NCBI GenBank assembly: GCA_023375785.1
Contig: SZWC01000038.1
Span: 79,463 to 143,462, forward strand
Length of the DNA stretch: 64,000 bases
DNA from: Penium margaritaceum
Taxonomy: Eukaryota; Streptophyta; Zygnematophyceae; Desmidiales; Peniaceae
Reading direction: 5' to 3'
Positions 18,726 through 33,700 of this stretch are shown here, piece after piece. A program made the position numbers and the translations under genes. How positions within the stretch are numbered: position 1 is the stretch's first letter; each line of letters opens with the position of its first letter. The notes below the pieces were generated by a model. The model worked only from the letters and a program-made list of their open reading frames with translations, made no database searches and was not told the origin of the DNA.

Positions 18726-21700
18726 TATTGACTAGCAAGTACAACGACTTTCAACAAGTAGTGGAATGGAGTGGCTACCATGGACAATGACCAACCAGAT
18801 TAGGCATGTGCCACTTACCATGACGAACTATTTTTACTATGTGTGGTCAACGTTGACAACCCATAATATGGGTCACGAATTGTCAGAGGGGGAAACAATG
18901 GCTTGGGAATACTAGATACCAACTAGCAAGTACAATGGCCTTCAGTCAGTAGTGCCACGGTGTGGCTACCGTGCACAATGACCGACCAAAGTAGGCTTGT
19001 CTACTGCCTTTGACCAAAGAAATCCGCTGTGTGTGGTCAATGTTGACAACTCATACTACGAGTCACAACTGGTCAGAGGGGGAGACAATGGGTTGGGAAC
19101 ACCAGGTATCAACTAGCAAGCACAATGACCTTCAATAAGTTATAGCACGGTGTGGATACCATGCAGGATGACCAACCAAAGTAGGCATATGTCATTGACC
19201 ATGACCAAATAATGCCACTAAGTGTGGTAAACTTTGACAATTCATAACACGAGTCACAAATGGTCAGAGGGAGATACAATGGTTTGGGAACCCTATGTAT
19301 CGACTAGAAAGGACAAAGAACTTCAATACGTAGTGGCACAGTGTGGCTAATATGCACACCAAACAACCAAACTAGGCATATATCACTGACCATGACCAGG
19401 GAATTTAAATATGGGTGGTCAACGTTGACCAACCATAACACGAATCAAAAACGGTCAGGGGAGGAAACAATGCTATGGGAATATCAGTTCTCAACTAGCA
19501 AGTACAAGGACCTTCAGTCAGTAGTAGCACGGTGTGGCTACCATGCACAATGACCGACCAAAGTAGGTATGTGTACTGCCTTTGACCAATGAAATCCGCT
19601 GTGTGTGGTCAACGTTGACAACTCATAATACGAGTCACAAATGGTCAAAGGGGGAAACAATGGTTTGGGAACACCAAGTATTAGCTAGCAAACACAAGGA
19701 GCTTCAATACGTTGTGGCACGGTGTCGATACCATGCACGATAACCAACCAAGGTATGCATATGTCACTGACCATTACCAGATAATGGCACTAAGTGTGAT
19801 AAACCTTCACAACTCATAACACGGGTCACAAATGGGCAGGGTGGAATATAATGGTTTGTGAATACTAGTTATCGACTAGCAAGTACAAATACCTTCAATA
19901 TGTAGTGGCACAGTGTGGCTACAATGCANATGGTCAAAGGGGGAAACAATGGTTTGGGAACACCAAGTATTAGCTAGCAAACACAAGGAGCTTCAATACG
20001 TTGTGGCACGGTGTCGATACCATGCACGATAACCAACCAAGGTATGCATATGTCACTGACCATTACCAGATAATGGCACTAAGTGTGATAAACCTTCACA
20101 ACTCATAACACGGGTCACAAATGGGCAGGGTGGAATATAATGGTTTGTGAATACTAGTTATCGACTAGCAAGTACAAATACCTTCAATATGTAGTGGCAC
20201 AGAGTGGCTACAATGCACAGTGACCAGCCAAAGCATGCATATGTGACTGACCATGAACTAAGAATTTCACTTCATGTGGTCAACATTTACAACACACAAC
20301 ACGGGTCACAGATAGTCAGAGGGGGCTAGCAATAGTTTGGGAACACTAACTGTCAACAAGAAAGCACAAAGACCTTCGATACGTAATGACACGGCGTGGT
20401 AACCATGTACAATAACAAAACGAAGTAGGCATGTGTCACAAACCATGACCAAACGGATTTCAGAGTGTCTGGTCAACGTTGAAAACTTACAGCACGAGTC
20501 ACAACTGGTCAGTGGGGGAAACCATGGGTTGGGAACACTAGTCATCAACTAGCAAGTAGAAAGATTTTCAACATGTAGTGGCACCGTGTGGCTAGCGTGC
20601 ACAGTGACCAACCAAAGGATACATATGTCACTGACTATGACCGAAGAAGTCCACTATGTGTGGTCAGCATTGAAAACTCATAACACGAGTCACAAATGGT
20701 CAGAGGGAGAGACAATGGTTTGGAAACCCTATGTATCGACTAGAAAGGACAAGGTACTTCAATACGTAGTGGCATTGTGTGGCTAACATGCACACCAAAC
20801 AACCAAATTAGGCATATGTCAGTGACCATGACGAGAGAATTTAAATATGGGTGGTCAACATTGACCAACCATAACACAAGTCAAAAACGGTCAGGGGAGG
20901 AAACCATGCTATGGGAATATCAGTTCTCAACTAGCAAGTACAACAACCTTAAGTCAGTAGTAGCACGGTGTGGCTACCATGCACAATGAACCACCAAAGT
21001 ACGCATATGTACTGCCTTTGACCAAAGAAAAATGTTGTTTGTGGTCTACATTGACAACTCATACTATGAGTCACAAATGGTCAAAGGGGGAAACAAGGGT
21101 TTGGGAACACCAAGTATCAAAAAGCAAGCACAAGGATCTTCAATACGTTGTGGCACGGTGTGGATACCATGCACGATGACCAACCAAAGTAGGCATATGT
21201 CACTGACCATGACCAAATAATGGCACTAAGTGTGGTAAACCTTGACAACTCATAACACGAGTCGTAAATGGTCAGGGTGGAATTTAATGGTTTTTGAGTA
21301 CTAGTTATCGACTAGCAAGTACAAATACCTTCAATATGTAGTGGCACAGCGTGGCTACAATGCACAGTGACCAACCAAGGTATACATATGTCACTGACCA
21401 TGACCAAAGAATTTCAGTTCATGTGGTCAACATTTACAACTCACAACACGGTTCACAGATAGTCAGAGGGGGCTAACAATGGTTTGGGAACACTAGCTGT
21501 CAACACGAAAGCACGAAGACCTTCGACACGTAATGACACGGCGTGGTAACCATGTACAGTAACAAACCAAAGTAGGCATGTGTCACAAACCATGACCAAA
21601 CGGATTTCACAGTGTGTGGTAAACGTTGCAAACTCATAGCACAAGTCACAACTGGTCAGTGGGGAAAACCATGGTTTGGGAACACTAGTTATCAACTAGC

Positions 21701-24700
21701 AAGTAGAGAGATTTTCAACAAGTATTGGCACGGTGTGGCTAGCGTGCACAGTGACCAACCAAAGGATGCATATGTCACTGACTATGACCGAAGAAGTCCA
21801 CCATGTGTGGTCAACATTGACAGCTCATAACACGAGTCCCAAATGGTCAGAGGGAGAGACAATGGTTTGGGAATCCTATGTATTGACTAGAAAGGACAAG
21901 GAACTTCAATACGCAGTGGCACGGTGTGGCTAATATGCACACCAAACAACCAAACTAGGCATATGTCACTGACCATGACCAGGGAATTTCAATATGGGTG
22001 GTCAATGTTGACCAACCATAACAAGAGTGAAAAACGGTCAGGGGAGAAAACAATGCTATGGGAATATCAGTTCTCAACTAGCAAGTACAACGACCTTCAC
22101 TCAGTAGTAGCACGGCGTGGCAACTATGCACAATGACCGACCAAAGTAGGCATATGTACTGCCTTTGAGCAACGAAACCCGCTGTGTATGGTCTAATTTG
22201 ACAACTCATAATACGAGTCACAAATGGTCAAAGGGGGAATCAATGGTTTGGGAACACCAAGTATCAAAAAGCAAGCACAAGGAGCTTCAATACGTTGTGG
22301 CATGGTGTTGATACCATGCACGATGACCAACCAAAGTAGGAATATGTCACTGACCATGACCAAATAATGGCACTAAGTGTGATGAACCTTGACAACTCAT
22401 AACATGAGTCACATATGGTCAGGGTGGAATACAATGGTTTTTGAATACTAGTTATCGACTAGCAAGTACAAATACCTTCAATATATAGTGGCACAGTGTG
22501 GCCACAATGCACAGTGACCAACCAAAGTATGCATATGTGACTGATTATGAACAAAGAATTTCACTTCATGTGGTCAACATTTACAACTCACAACACGGGT
22601 CATAGATAGTCAGAGGGGGCTAACAATGGTTTGGGAACACTAGCTGTCAACAAGAAAGCACTAAGACCTTCGATACGTAATGACACGGCGTGGTAACCAT
22701 GTATAGTAACAAACCAAAAGAGGAATATGTCACAAACCATGACCAAACGTATTTCACAGTGTGTGGTCAACGTTGAAAACTCATAGCACGAGGCACAACT
22801 GGTCAGTGGGGGAATCCATGGGTTGGGAACACTAGTTCTCAACTTGCAAGAAGAAACTTTTTCAAGAAGTAGTTGCACGGTGTGGCTAGCGTGCATAGTG
22901 ACCAACCAAAGGATGCATATGTCACTGATTATGACCGAAGAAATCCACTATTTTCTGTCAACATTGATAACTCATACCACGAGTCACAGATGGTCAGAGG
23001 GAGAGACAATGGTTTGGAAACCCTATGTATCGACTAGAAAGGACAAGGAACTTCAATACGTAGTGGCACGGTGTGGCTAATATGCACACAAAACAACCAA
23101 ACTAGGCATATATCATTGACCATGACGAGAGAATTTCAATATGGGTGGTCAACGTTGACCAACCATAACACGAGTCAAAAACGCTCGGGTTGAGGAAACA
23201 ATGCTATGGGAATATCAGTTCTCAACTAGCAAGTACAACGACCTTCAGTCAGTAGTAGCACGGTGTGGCTACCATGCACAATGAACGACCAAAGTAGGCA
23301 TATGTCACTGACCATGACCAAATAATGGCACTAAGTGTGGTAAACCTTGACAACTCATAACACGAGTCGTAAATGGTCAGGGTGGAATATAATGGTTTGT
23401 GAGTACTAGTTATCAACTAGCAAGTACAACGACCTTCAGTCAGTAGTAGCACGGTGTGGCTACCATGCACAATGAACGACCAAAGTAGGCATATGTACTG
23501 CCTTTGACCAAAGAAATATGCTGTGTGTGGTCAACATTGACAACTCATCATACGAGTAAGAAATGGTCAGAGGGGGAAACAATGGTTTGGGAACACCAAG
23601 TATCAAAAAGCAAGCACAAGGATGTTCAATACGTTGTGGCACGGGATGGATACCATGCACGATGACCAACCAAAGTAGTCATATATCACTAACCATGACC
23701 AAATAATGGCACTAAGTGTGGTAAACCTTGACAACTCAAAACACAAGTCACAAATGGTCAGGGTGGAATATAATGGTTTGTGAGTACTAGTTATCAACTA
23801 GCAAGTACAAATACCTTCAATATGTAGTGGCACAGCGTGGCTACAATGCACAGTGACCAACCAAGGTATGCATATGTCACTGACCATGACCAAAGAATTT
23901 CACTTCATGTGGTCAACATTTACAACTCACAACACGGGTCACAGATAGTCAGAGGGGGCTAACAATGGTTTGGGAACACTAGCTGTCAACAAGAAAGCAC
24001 TAAGACCTTCGACACGTAATGACACGGCATGGTAACCAAGTACAGTAACAAAACAAAGTAGACATGTGTCACAAACCATGACCAAACGGATTTCACAGTG
24101 TGTGGTAAACGTTGCAAACTCATAGCACAAGTCACAAATGGTCAGTGGGGGAAACCATGGGTTGGGAACACTAGTTATCAACTAGCAAGTAGAAAGATTT
24201 TCAACAAGTAGTGGCACGGTATGGCTAGCGTGCACAGTGTCCAACCAAAGGATGCATGTCACTGACTATGACCGAAGAAGTCCACCATGTGTGGTCAACA
24301 TTGACAGCTCATAACACGAGTCCAAAATGGTCAGAGGGAGTGACAATGGTTTGCGAATCCTATGTATTGACTAGAAATGACAAGAACTTCAATACGTAGT
24401 GGCACGGTGTGGCTAATATGCACACCAAACAACCAAACTAGGCATATGTCACTGACCATGACCAGGGAATATCAATATGGGTGGTCAATGTTCACCAACC
24501 ATAACACGAGTAAAAAACTGTCAGGGGAGAAAAACATGCTATGGGAATATCAGTTATCAACTAGCAAGTACAACAACCTTCAGTCACTAGTAGCACAGCG
24601 TGGCAACCATGCACAATGACCGACCAAAAAAGGCATATGTACTGCCTTTGAGCAAAGAAATCTGTTGTGTGTGGTCAACATTGACAACTCATACTATGAG

Positions 24701-27700
24701 TCACAAATGGTCAGAGGGGGAAACAATGGTTTGGGAACACCAAGTATAAAAAAGCAAGCACAAGGAGCTTCAATACGTTGTGGCACGGTGTGGATACCAT
24801 GCACGATGACCAACCAAAGTAAGCATATGTTACTGACCATGACCAAATAATGGCACAGAGTGTGTAAACTTTGACAACTCATAACACGAGTCACAAATGG
24901 TCAGGTTGGAATATAATTCTTTCTGAGTACTAGTTATCGACTAGCAAGTACAAATACCTTCAATATGTTGTGGCACAGTGTGGCTACAATGCATTGTGAC
25001 CAACCAAAGGATGCACGTGTCACTGACCATGAACAAAGAATTTCACTTCATGTGGTCAACATTTGCAACTCACAACACGGGTCACAGATAGTCAGAGTGG
25101 GCTAACAATGGTTTGGGAACACTAGCTGTCAACAAGAAAGCACAAAGAGTAGTGGCACGGTTTGGCTAGCGTGTACAGTGACCAACCAAATGATGAATAC
25201 GTCATTGAGTATGACCGATGATATCCAATATGCGTGGTCAACATTGACAACTCATAACACGAGTCACAAATGGTCAGAGGGAGAGACAATGGTTTGGGAA
25301 CCCTATGCATGGACTAGAACAGACAAATACGTTCAATACGTAGTGGCACATTGTGGCTACTATGCACACCAAACAACCAAACTAGGCATATGTCACTGAC
25401 CATGACCAGATAATTTCAATATGGGTGGTCAACGTTGACCAACCATAACACGAGTCACAAACGATCGGGGAGGAAACAATGCTATGGGAATATCAGTTCT
25501 CAACTAGCAAGTACAATGCCCTTCAATCAGTAGTAGCACGGTGTGGCTACCATGCACAATGACCGATGAACGTAGGCATGTGTACTGCCTTTGACCAAAG
25601 AAATCTGCTGAGTGTGGTCAACGTTGACAACTCATAATACGAGTCACAAATAGTCAGAGGGGGAAACAATTGTTTGGGAACACTAGGTATCAACTAGCAA
25701 GCACAATGACCTTCAATAAGTTGTGGCACGGTGTCGATACCATGCACGATGACCAACCAAGGTATGCATATGTCACTGACCATGACCAAAGAATGTCACC
25801 ATGTGTGGCAAACTTTGACACCTCATAAAACGAGTCAAAAATGGTCAGAGTGGAAGATAATGGTTTCTAAATACTAATTACCGACTAGCAAGTACACATA
25901 CCTTCAGTATGTAGCGGCACGGTGTGGCTACAATGCATAATGAACAACCAAAGTATGCATATGTCACTGACCATGACCAAAGACTTTCACTTCATGTGGT
26001 CAATGTTGACAACTCACAGCACGAGTCACAGATATTCAGATGGGCTAACTGCGGTTTGGAAACACTGGCTATCAACAAGAAAGCACAAAGACCTTCGATA
26101 CGCAGGGACACGGCGTGGTAACCATGTAGAGGGACAAACCAAAGTAGGCATATGTCACAAACCATAACCAAACGGATTTTACAGTGTGTGGTCAACGTAA
26201 GAAACTCATAACACGAGTCACAAATGGTCAGTGGGGGAAACCATGGGTTGGGAACACTAGTTATCAACTAGCAGGTCAAACGTTTTTCAACAAGTGGTGG
26301 CACGGTGTGGCTAGCGTGCACAGTGACCAACAAAAGGATGTGTATGTCACCGACTATGACCGAAGCAGTCCACTATCTGTGGTCAACATTGACAACTCAT
26401 AACACGAGTCACAAATGGTCAGAGTAAGAGACAATGGTTTGGGAACCCTATGTATCAACAAGAAAGGACAAAGAACTTCAATACGTAGTGGCACAGTGTG
26501 GCTAATATGCACACCAAACAACCAAACTAGGCATATGTCACTGACCATGACCAGATAACTTCAATATGGGTGGTCGACTTGACCAACCATAACACGAGTC
26601 ACAAACGGTCAGGGGAGGAAACAATGCTATGGGGATATCAGTTCTCAACTAACATGTACAACGACCTTCAGTCAGTAGTAGCACAGTGTGGCTACCATGC
26701 ACAATGACAAACCAAAGTAGGCAAGTGTAATGCCTTTGACCAAAGAAATCCGCTGTGTGTGGTCAACGTTGACAACTCATAATACGAGTCACAAATGCTC
26801 AGAGGGGGAAACAATGGTTTGGGAACACCAGGTATCAAATAGCAAGCACAAGGAGCTTCAATACCTTGTGGCACGGTGTGAATACCATGCACAATGACCA
26901 ACCAAAGTAAGCATATGTCACTGACCATGACCAAATAATGGCACTAAGTGTGGTAAACTTTGACAACTCATAAACCGAGTCACAACTGGTCAGGGTGGAA
27001 GAGAATGGTTTGTGAACACTAGTTATTGACTAGCAAATACAAATATTTTCAATATGTAGTGGCAGAGTGTGGCTACAATGCACAGTGACCAACCAAAGTA
27101 TGCATATGACACTGACCATGAACAAAGAATTTCACTTCATGTGGTCAACATTTACAACTCACAACACGGGTCGCAGATAGTCAGAGGGGGCTAACAATGG
27201 TTTGGGAATACTATCTGTCATTAAAAGAGCACAAAGACCTTCGATACGTAATGACACGGCGTGGTAACCATGTACAGTGACAAACCAAAGTAGGCATATG
27301 TCACAAACCATAACCAAAAGGATTTTACAGTGTGTGGTCAACGTTGGAAACTCATAACACAATTCACAAATGGTCAATGGGGGAAACCATGGGTTGGGAA
27401 CACTAGTTTTCAACTAGCAAGTTGAACGTTTTTTAACAAGTAGTGGCACGGTGTGGCTAGCGTGCACAGTGACCAACCAAAGGGTGCGTATGTCACTGAG
27501 TATGACTGAAAACGTCCACTTTGTGTGGTCAACATTGACAACTCATAACACGAGTCACAAATGGTCAGAGGAAGAGACAATGATTTGGGAACCCTATGTA
27601 TCAACTAGAAAGGCCAAAGAACTTCAATATGTTGTGGCACGGTGTGGCTAATATGCACACCAAACAACCAAACTAGGCATATGTCACTGACCATGACAAG

Positions 27701-30700
27701 AGAACTTCAATATGGGTGGTCAACGTTGACCAACCATAACACGAGTCAAAAATGGTTACGGGAGGAAACAATGCTATGGGAATATCAGTTCTCAACTAGC
27801 AAGTACAACGACATTCAGTCAGTAGTAGCACGGTGTGGATACCACGCTCAATGACCGACCAAAGTAGGCAAATGGAATGCCTTTGACCAAAGAAATCTGC
27901 TGTGTGTGGTCAACATTGACAACTCATACTACGAGTCACAAATGGTCAGAGGGGGAAACAATAGTTTGGGAACACCAAGTATCAAAAAGCAAGCACAAGG
28001 AGCTTCAATACGTTGTGGCACGGTGTGGATACCATGCACGATGACCACTCAAAGTAGGCATATGTCACTGACCATGACCAAATAATGGCACTAAGTGTGG
28101 TAAACCTTGACAACTCATAACACGAGTCACAAATGGTCAGGGTGGAATATAATTGTTTGTGATTACTAGTTATCGACTAGCAAGTACAAATACCTTCAAT
28201 ATGTAGTGGCACAGTGTGGCTACAATGCACAGTGACCAACCAAAGTATGCATGTCACTGACCATGAACAAAGAATTTCACTTCATGTGGTCAAAATTTGC
28301 AACTCACAACACGGGTCACAGATAGTCAGAAGCCACTAACAATGGTTTGGGAACACTAGCTGTCAACAAGAAAGCACAAAGAGTACTGGCACGGTTCGGC
28401 TAGTGTGCAAAGTGACCAACCAGAGGATGAATACGTCACTGACTATGACCGATGAAATCCAGTATGCGTGGTCAACATTGACAACTCATAACACGAGTCA
28501 CAAATGGTCAGAGGGAGAGACAATGGTTTGGGAACCCTATGCATGGACTAGAAAGGACAAATAAGTTCAATACGTAGTGGCACGGTGTGGCTACTATGCA
28601 AACCAAACAACCAAACGAGGCATATGTCACTGACCATGACAAGATCATTTTAATATGAGTGGTCAACGTTGACCAACCATAACACGAGTCACAAACGGTC
28701 AGGGGAGGAAACAATGCTATGGGAATATCAGTTCTCAACTAGCAAGTACAACGCCCTTTAATCGGTAGTAGCACGGTGTGGATACCATGCACAATGACCA
28801 ATGAACGTAGGCATGTGTACTGCCTTTGACCAAAGAAATCCGCTGTGTGTGGTCAACGTTGACAACTCATAACACGAGTTACAAATAGTCAGAGGGGGAA
28901 ACAATTGTTTGGGAACACCAGGTATCAACTAGCAAGCATAATGACCTTCAATACGTTGTGGCACGGTGTCGATACCATGCACGATGACCAACCAAGGTAT
29001 GCATATGTCACTGACCATGACCAAAGAATGTCACCATGTGTGGTAAACTTTGACAGCTCATAACACGAGACAAAAATAGTTAGAGTGGAAGATAATGGTA
29101 GCTAAATACTAGTTATCAACTAGCAAGTACAAATACCTTCAATATGTAGTGGCACAGTGTGGCTACAATGCATAATGACCAACCAAAGTATGCATATGTC
29201 CCTGACCATGACCAAAGACTTTCACTTCATGTGGTCAGTGTTGACAACTCACAACACGAGTCACAGATATTTACAGGGGCTAACAACGGTTTCGGAACAC
29301 TAGGTATCAACAAGAAAGCACAAAGACCTTCGATACGCAGGGACACGGCGTGGTAACCATGTACATGGACAAACAAAAGTAGGCATATGTCACAAACCAT
29401 GACCAAACCGATTTTACAGTGTGTGGTCAACGTTGGAAACTCATAACACAAGTCACAAATGGTCAATGGGGGAAACCATGGGTTGTGAACACTAGTTATC
29501 AACTAGCAAGTCGAAATTTTTTCAACAAGTAGTGGCACGGTGTGGCTAGCGTGCACACTGACCAACCAAAGGATGCGTATGTCACTGACTATGACTGAAA
29601 AAGTCCACTTTGTGTGGTCAACATTGACAACTCATAACACGAGTCACAAATGGTCAAAGGGAGAGATCATGATTTGGGAACCCTATGTATCGACTAGAAA
29701 GGACAAAGAACTTCAATACGTAGTGGCACAGTGTGGCTAATATGCACACCAAACAACCAAACTAGGCATATGTCACTGACCATGACCAGAGAACTTCAAT
29801 ATGGGTGGTCAACGTTGACCAACCATAACACGAGTCACAAACAGTCAGGGGAGGAATCAATGCTATAGGGATATCAGTTCTCAACTAGCAAGTACAATGA
29901 CCTTCAGTCAGTAGTAGCACGGTTTGGCTACCATGCACAATGACCGACCAAAGTAGGCAAATGTAATGCCTTTGACCAAAGAAATCCGATGTGTGTGGTC
30001 AACGTTGACAACACATAATACGAGTCACAAATGGTCAGAGGGGGAAACAGTGGTTTGGGAACACCAGGTATCAAATAGCAAGCACAAGGAGCTTCAATAC
30101 CTTGTGTCACACTGTGGTTACCATGCACGATGACCAACCAAAGTAGGCATATGTCACTGACCATGACCAAATAATGGCACTAAGTGTGGTAAACATTGAC
30201 AACTCATAACACGAGTCACAAATGGGCAGGGTGGAAGATAATAGTTTGTGAACACTAGTTATTGACTAGCAAGTACAAATACCTTTAATATGTAGTGGCA
30301 GAGTGTGGCTACTATGCACAGTGACCAACCAAAGTATGCATATGTCACTGAACATGAACAAAGAATTTCACTTCATGTGGTCAACTTTTATAAATCACAA
30401 CACTGGTCGCAGATAGTCAGAAGGGGCTAACAATGGTTTGGGAACACTATCTGTCAACATGAGAGCGCAAAGACCTTCGATACGTAATGACACGGTGTGG
30501 TAACCATGTACACTGACAAACCAAAGTAGGCATGTGTCACAACCCATGACCAAACAGAATTCACAGTGTGTGGTCAACGTTGAAAACTCATAACACAAGT
30601 CAAAAATAGTCATTGTGGGATACCATGGGCTGGGAACACTAGTTATCAATTGGCAAGTAGAAAGGTTTTCGACAAGTAGTGGCACGGTGTGGCTAGCGTG

Positions 30701-33700
30701 CACAGCGACCAACCAAAGGATGCACACGTCACTGACTATGACAAAGAAGTCCACTGTGTATGGTCAACATTGACAACTCATACCACAAGTCACAAATGGT
30801 CAGAGGGAGAGACAATGGTTTGGGAATCCTATGTATCGACTAGAAAGGACAGAGAACTTTAATACGTAGTGGCACGGTGTGGGTAATATGCACACCAAAC
30901 AACCAAACTAGGCATATGTCACTGACCATGACCAGATAATTTCAATATGGGTGGTCAACGTTGACCAACCATAACACAAGTCAACAATGGTCAGGGAGGA
31001 AACAATGCTATGGGAATGTCAGTTCTCAACTAGAAAGTACAACGACCTTCAGTCAGTAGTAGCATGGTGTGGATACCATGCACAATGACCGACCAAAGTA
31101 GGCATATGTACTGCCTTTGACCAAAGAAACCCGCTGTGTGTGGTCAACATTGACATCTCATACTACGAGTCACAAATGGTCAGAGGGGGAAACAATGGTT
31201 TGGGAACACCAAGTATCAAATAGCAAGAACAAGGAGTTTCAATACGTTGTAGCATGGTGTGGATACCATGCACGATGACCAACCAAAACAGGCATATGTC
31301 ACTGACCATGACCAAATAATGGCACTAAGTGTGGTAAACTTTGACAACTCATAACACGAGTCACAAATGGTCAGGGTGAAAGATAATGATTAGTGAATAC
31401 TAGTTATCGACTAGCAAGTACAAATACCTTTAATATGTAGTGGCACAGTGTGGCTACACTGCATAATGACCAACAAAAGTGTGCATATGTCACTTACCAT
31501 GACCAAAGGATTTCACTTCATGTGGTCAATGTTGACAACTCACAACACCAGTCACGGATATTCAGAGGGTCTAACAACGGTTTGGGAACACTGGCTATCA
31601 AGAAGAAAGCACAAATACCTTTGATACGTAGGGACACGGCCTGGTACCCATGTACAAGGACAAGCCAAAGTAGGCATATGTCACAAACCATGACCAAACG
31701 GATTTTACAGTGTGTGGACAACGTTGGGAACTCATAACACAAGTCAGCTACGGTCAGTGGGGGAAACCATGGGTTGGAAACACTAGTTATCAACTAGCAA
31801 GTCGAAATATTTTCAACAAGTAGTGGCACGGTGTGGCTAGCGTGCACGGTGACCAACCAAAGGATGCGTATGTCACTGACTATGACCGAAGAAGTCCACT
31901 ATGTCTGGTCAACATTGACAACTCATAACACGAGTCACAAATGGTCAGAGAGAGAGACAATGGTTTGGGGACCCTATGTATCGACTAGAAAGGACAAAGA
32001 ACTTCGATACGTAGTGGCACGGTGTGGCTAATATGCACACCAAACAACCAAACTAGGCATATGTCACTGACCATGACTAGAGAACTTCAATATGGGTGGT
32101 CAACGTTGACCAACCATAACACGAGTCACAAACAGTCAGGGGAGGAAACAATGCTATGGGAATATCAGTTCTCAACTAGCAAGTACAACGACCTTCAGTC
32201 ACTAGTAGCACGGTGTGGCTACCATGCACAATGACCGACCAAAGTAGGCAAATGTAATGCCTTTGACCAAAGAAATCCGCTGTGTGCGGTGAACGTTGAC
32301 AACTCATAATATGAGTCCCAAATTATCAGAGGGGGGAACAATGGTTTGGGAACGCCAGGTATCAAATAGCAAGCACAAGGAGCTTCAATACATTGTGGCA
32401 CCATGTGGATACCATGCACGATGACCAACCAAAGTAGGCATATGTCACTGACCATGACCAAATAATTGCACTAATTGTGGTGAACCTTGACAGCTCATAA
32501 CACGATTCACAAATGGTCAGGGTAGAAGATAATGATTTGTGAACACTAGTTACCGACTAGCAAGTACAAATACCTTCAATATGTAGTGGCACACTGTGGC
32601 TACAATGCACAGTGACCAACCAAAGTATGCATATGTCACTGACCATGAACAAATAATTTAACTTCATGTGGTTAACATTTACAACTCACAACACGGGTCG
32701 CAGATAGTCAGAGGGGGCTAACAATGGTTTGGGACCACTATCTGTCAACAATAAAGCACAAAGACATTTGATACGTACTGACACGGCGTGGTAGCCATGT
32801 ACAGTGACAACCCAAAGTAAGCATGTGCCACAAACCATGACCAAACGGATTTCACACTGTGTGGTCAATGTTGAAAACTCATAACACGATTCACAAATGG
32901 TCAGTGGGGGAAACCATGGGTTGGGAACACTAGTTATCAACTAGCAAGTAGAAATATTTTCAACAAGTAGTGGCACGGTGTGGCTAGCGTGTACAGTGAC
33001 CAACCAAAGGATGCATATTTCACTGACTATGACCGAAGAAGTCCACTGAGTGTGGTCAACATTGACAACTCATAACACTAGTCACAAATGGTCAGAGGGA
33101 AAGACAATGGTTTGGGAACCCGATTTATTGACTAGAAAGGACAAAGAACTTCATTACGTAGTGGCACGGTGTGGCTAGTATGCACACCAAACAACCAAAC
33201 TGGGCATCTGTCACTCACCATGACCAGAGACTTCAATATAGGTGGTCAACATTGACCAACCATAGCACGAGTCAAAAACGGTTAGGGGAGGAAACAATGT
33301 TGTGGGAATATCAGATATCAACTAGCAAGAACAACGACCATCAGTTTGTAGTAGCACGTTGTGGCCACCATGCACAATGACTGAGCAAAGAAGGCATATG
33401 TACTGCCTTTGACCAAAGAAATCCTCTGTGTGTAGTCAACATTGACAACTCATAATACGAGTCACAAATGGTCAGAGGGGGAAACAATGGTTTGGGAACA
33501 CCAAGTATCAAAAAGCAAGCAAAAGGAGCTTCAATACATTGTGGCATGGTGTGAATACTATGCACGATGACCAACCAAAGTAGGCATATGTCACTGACCA
33601 TGACCAAATAATGGCACTAGGTGTGGTAAACCTTGACAACTCATAACACAAGTCACAAATGGTCAGGGTGGAAGATAATGGTTTGTAAATACTAGTTATC

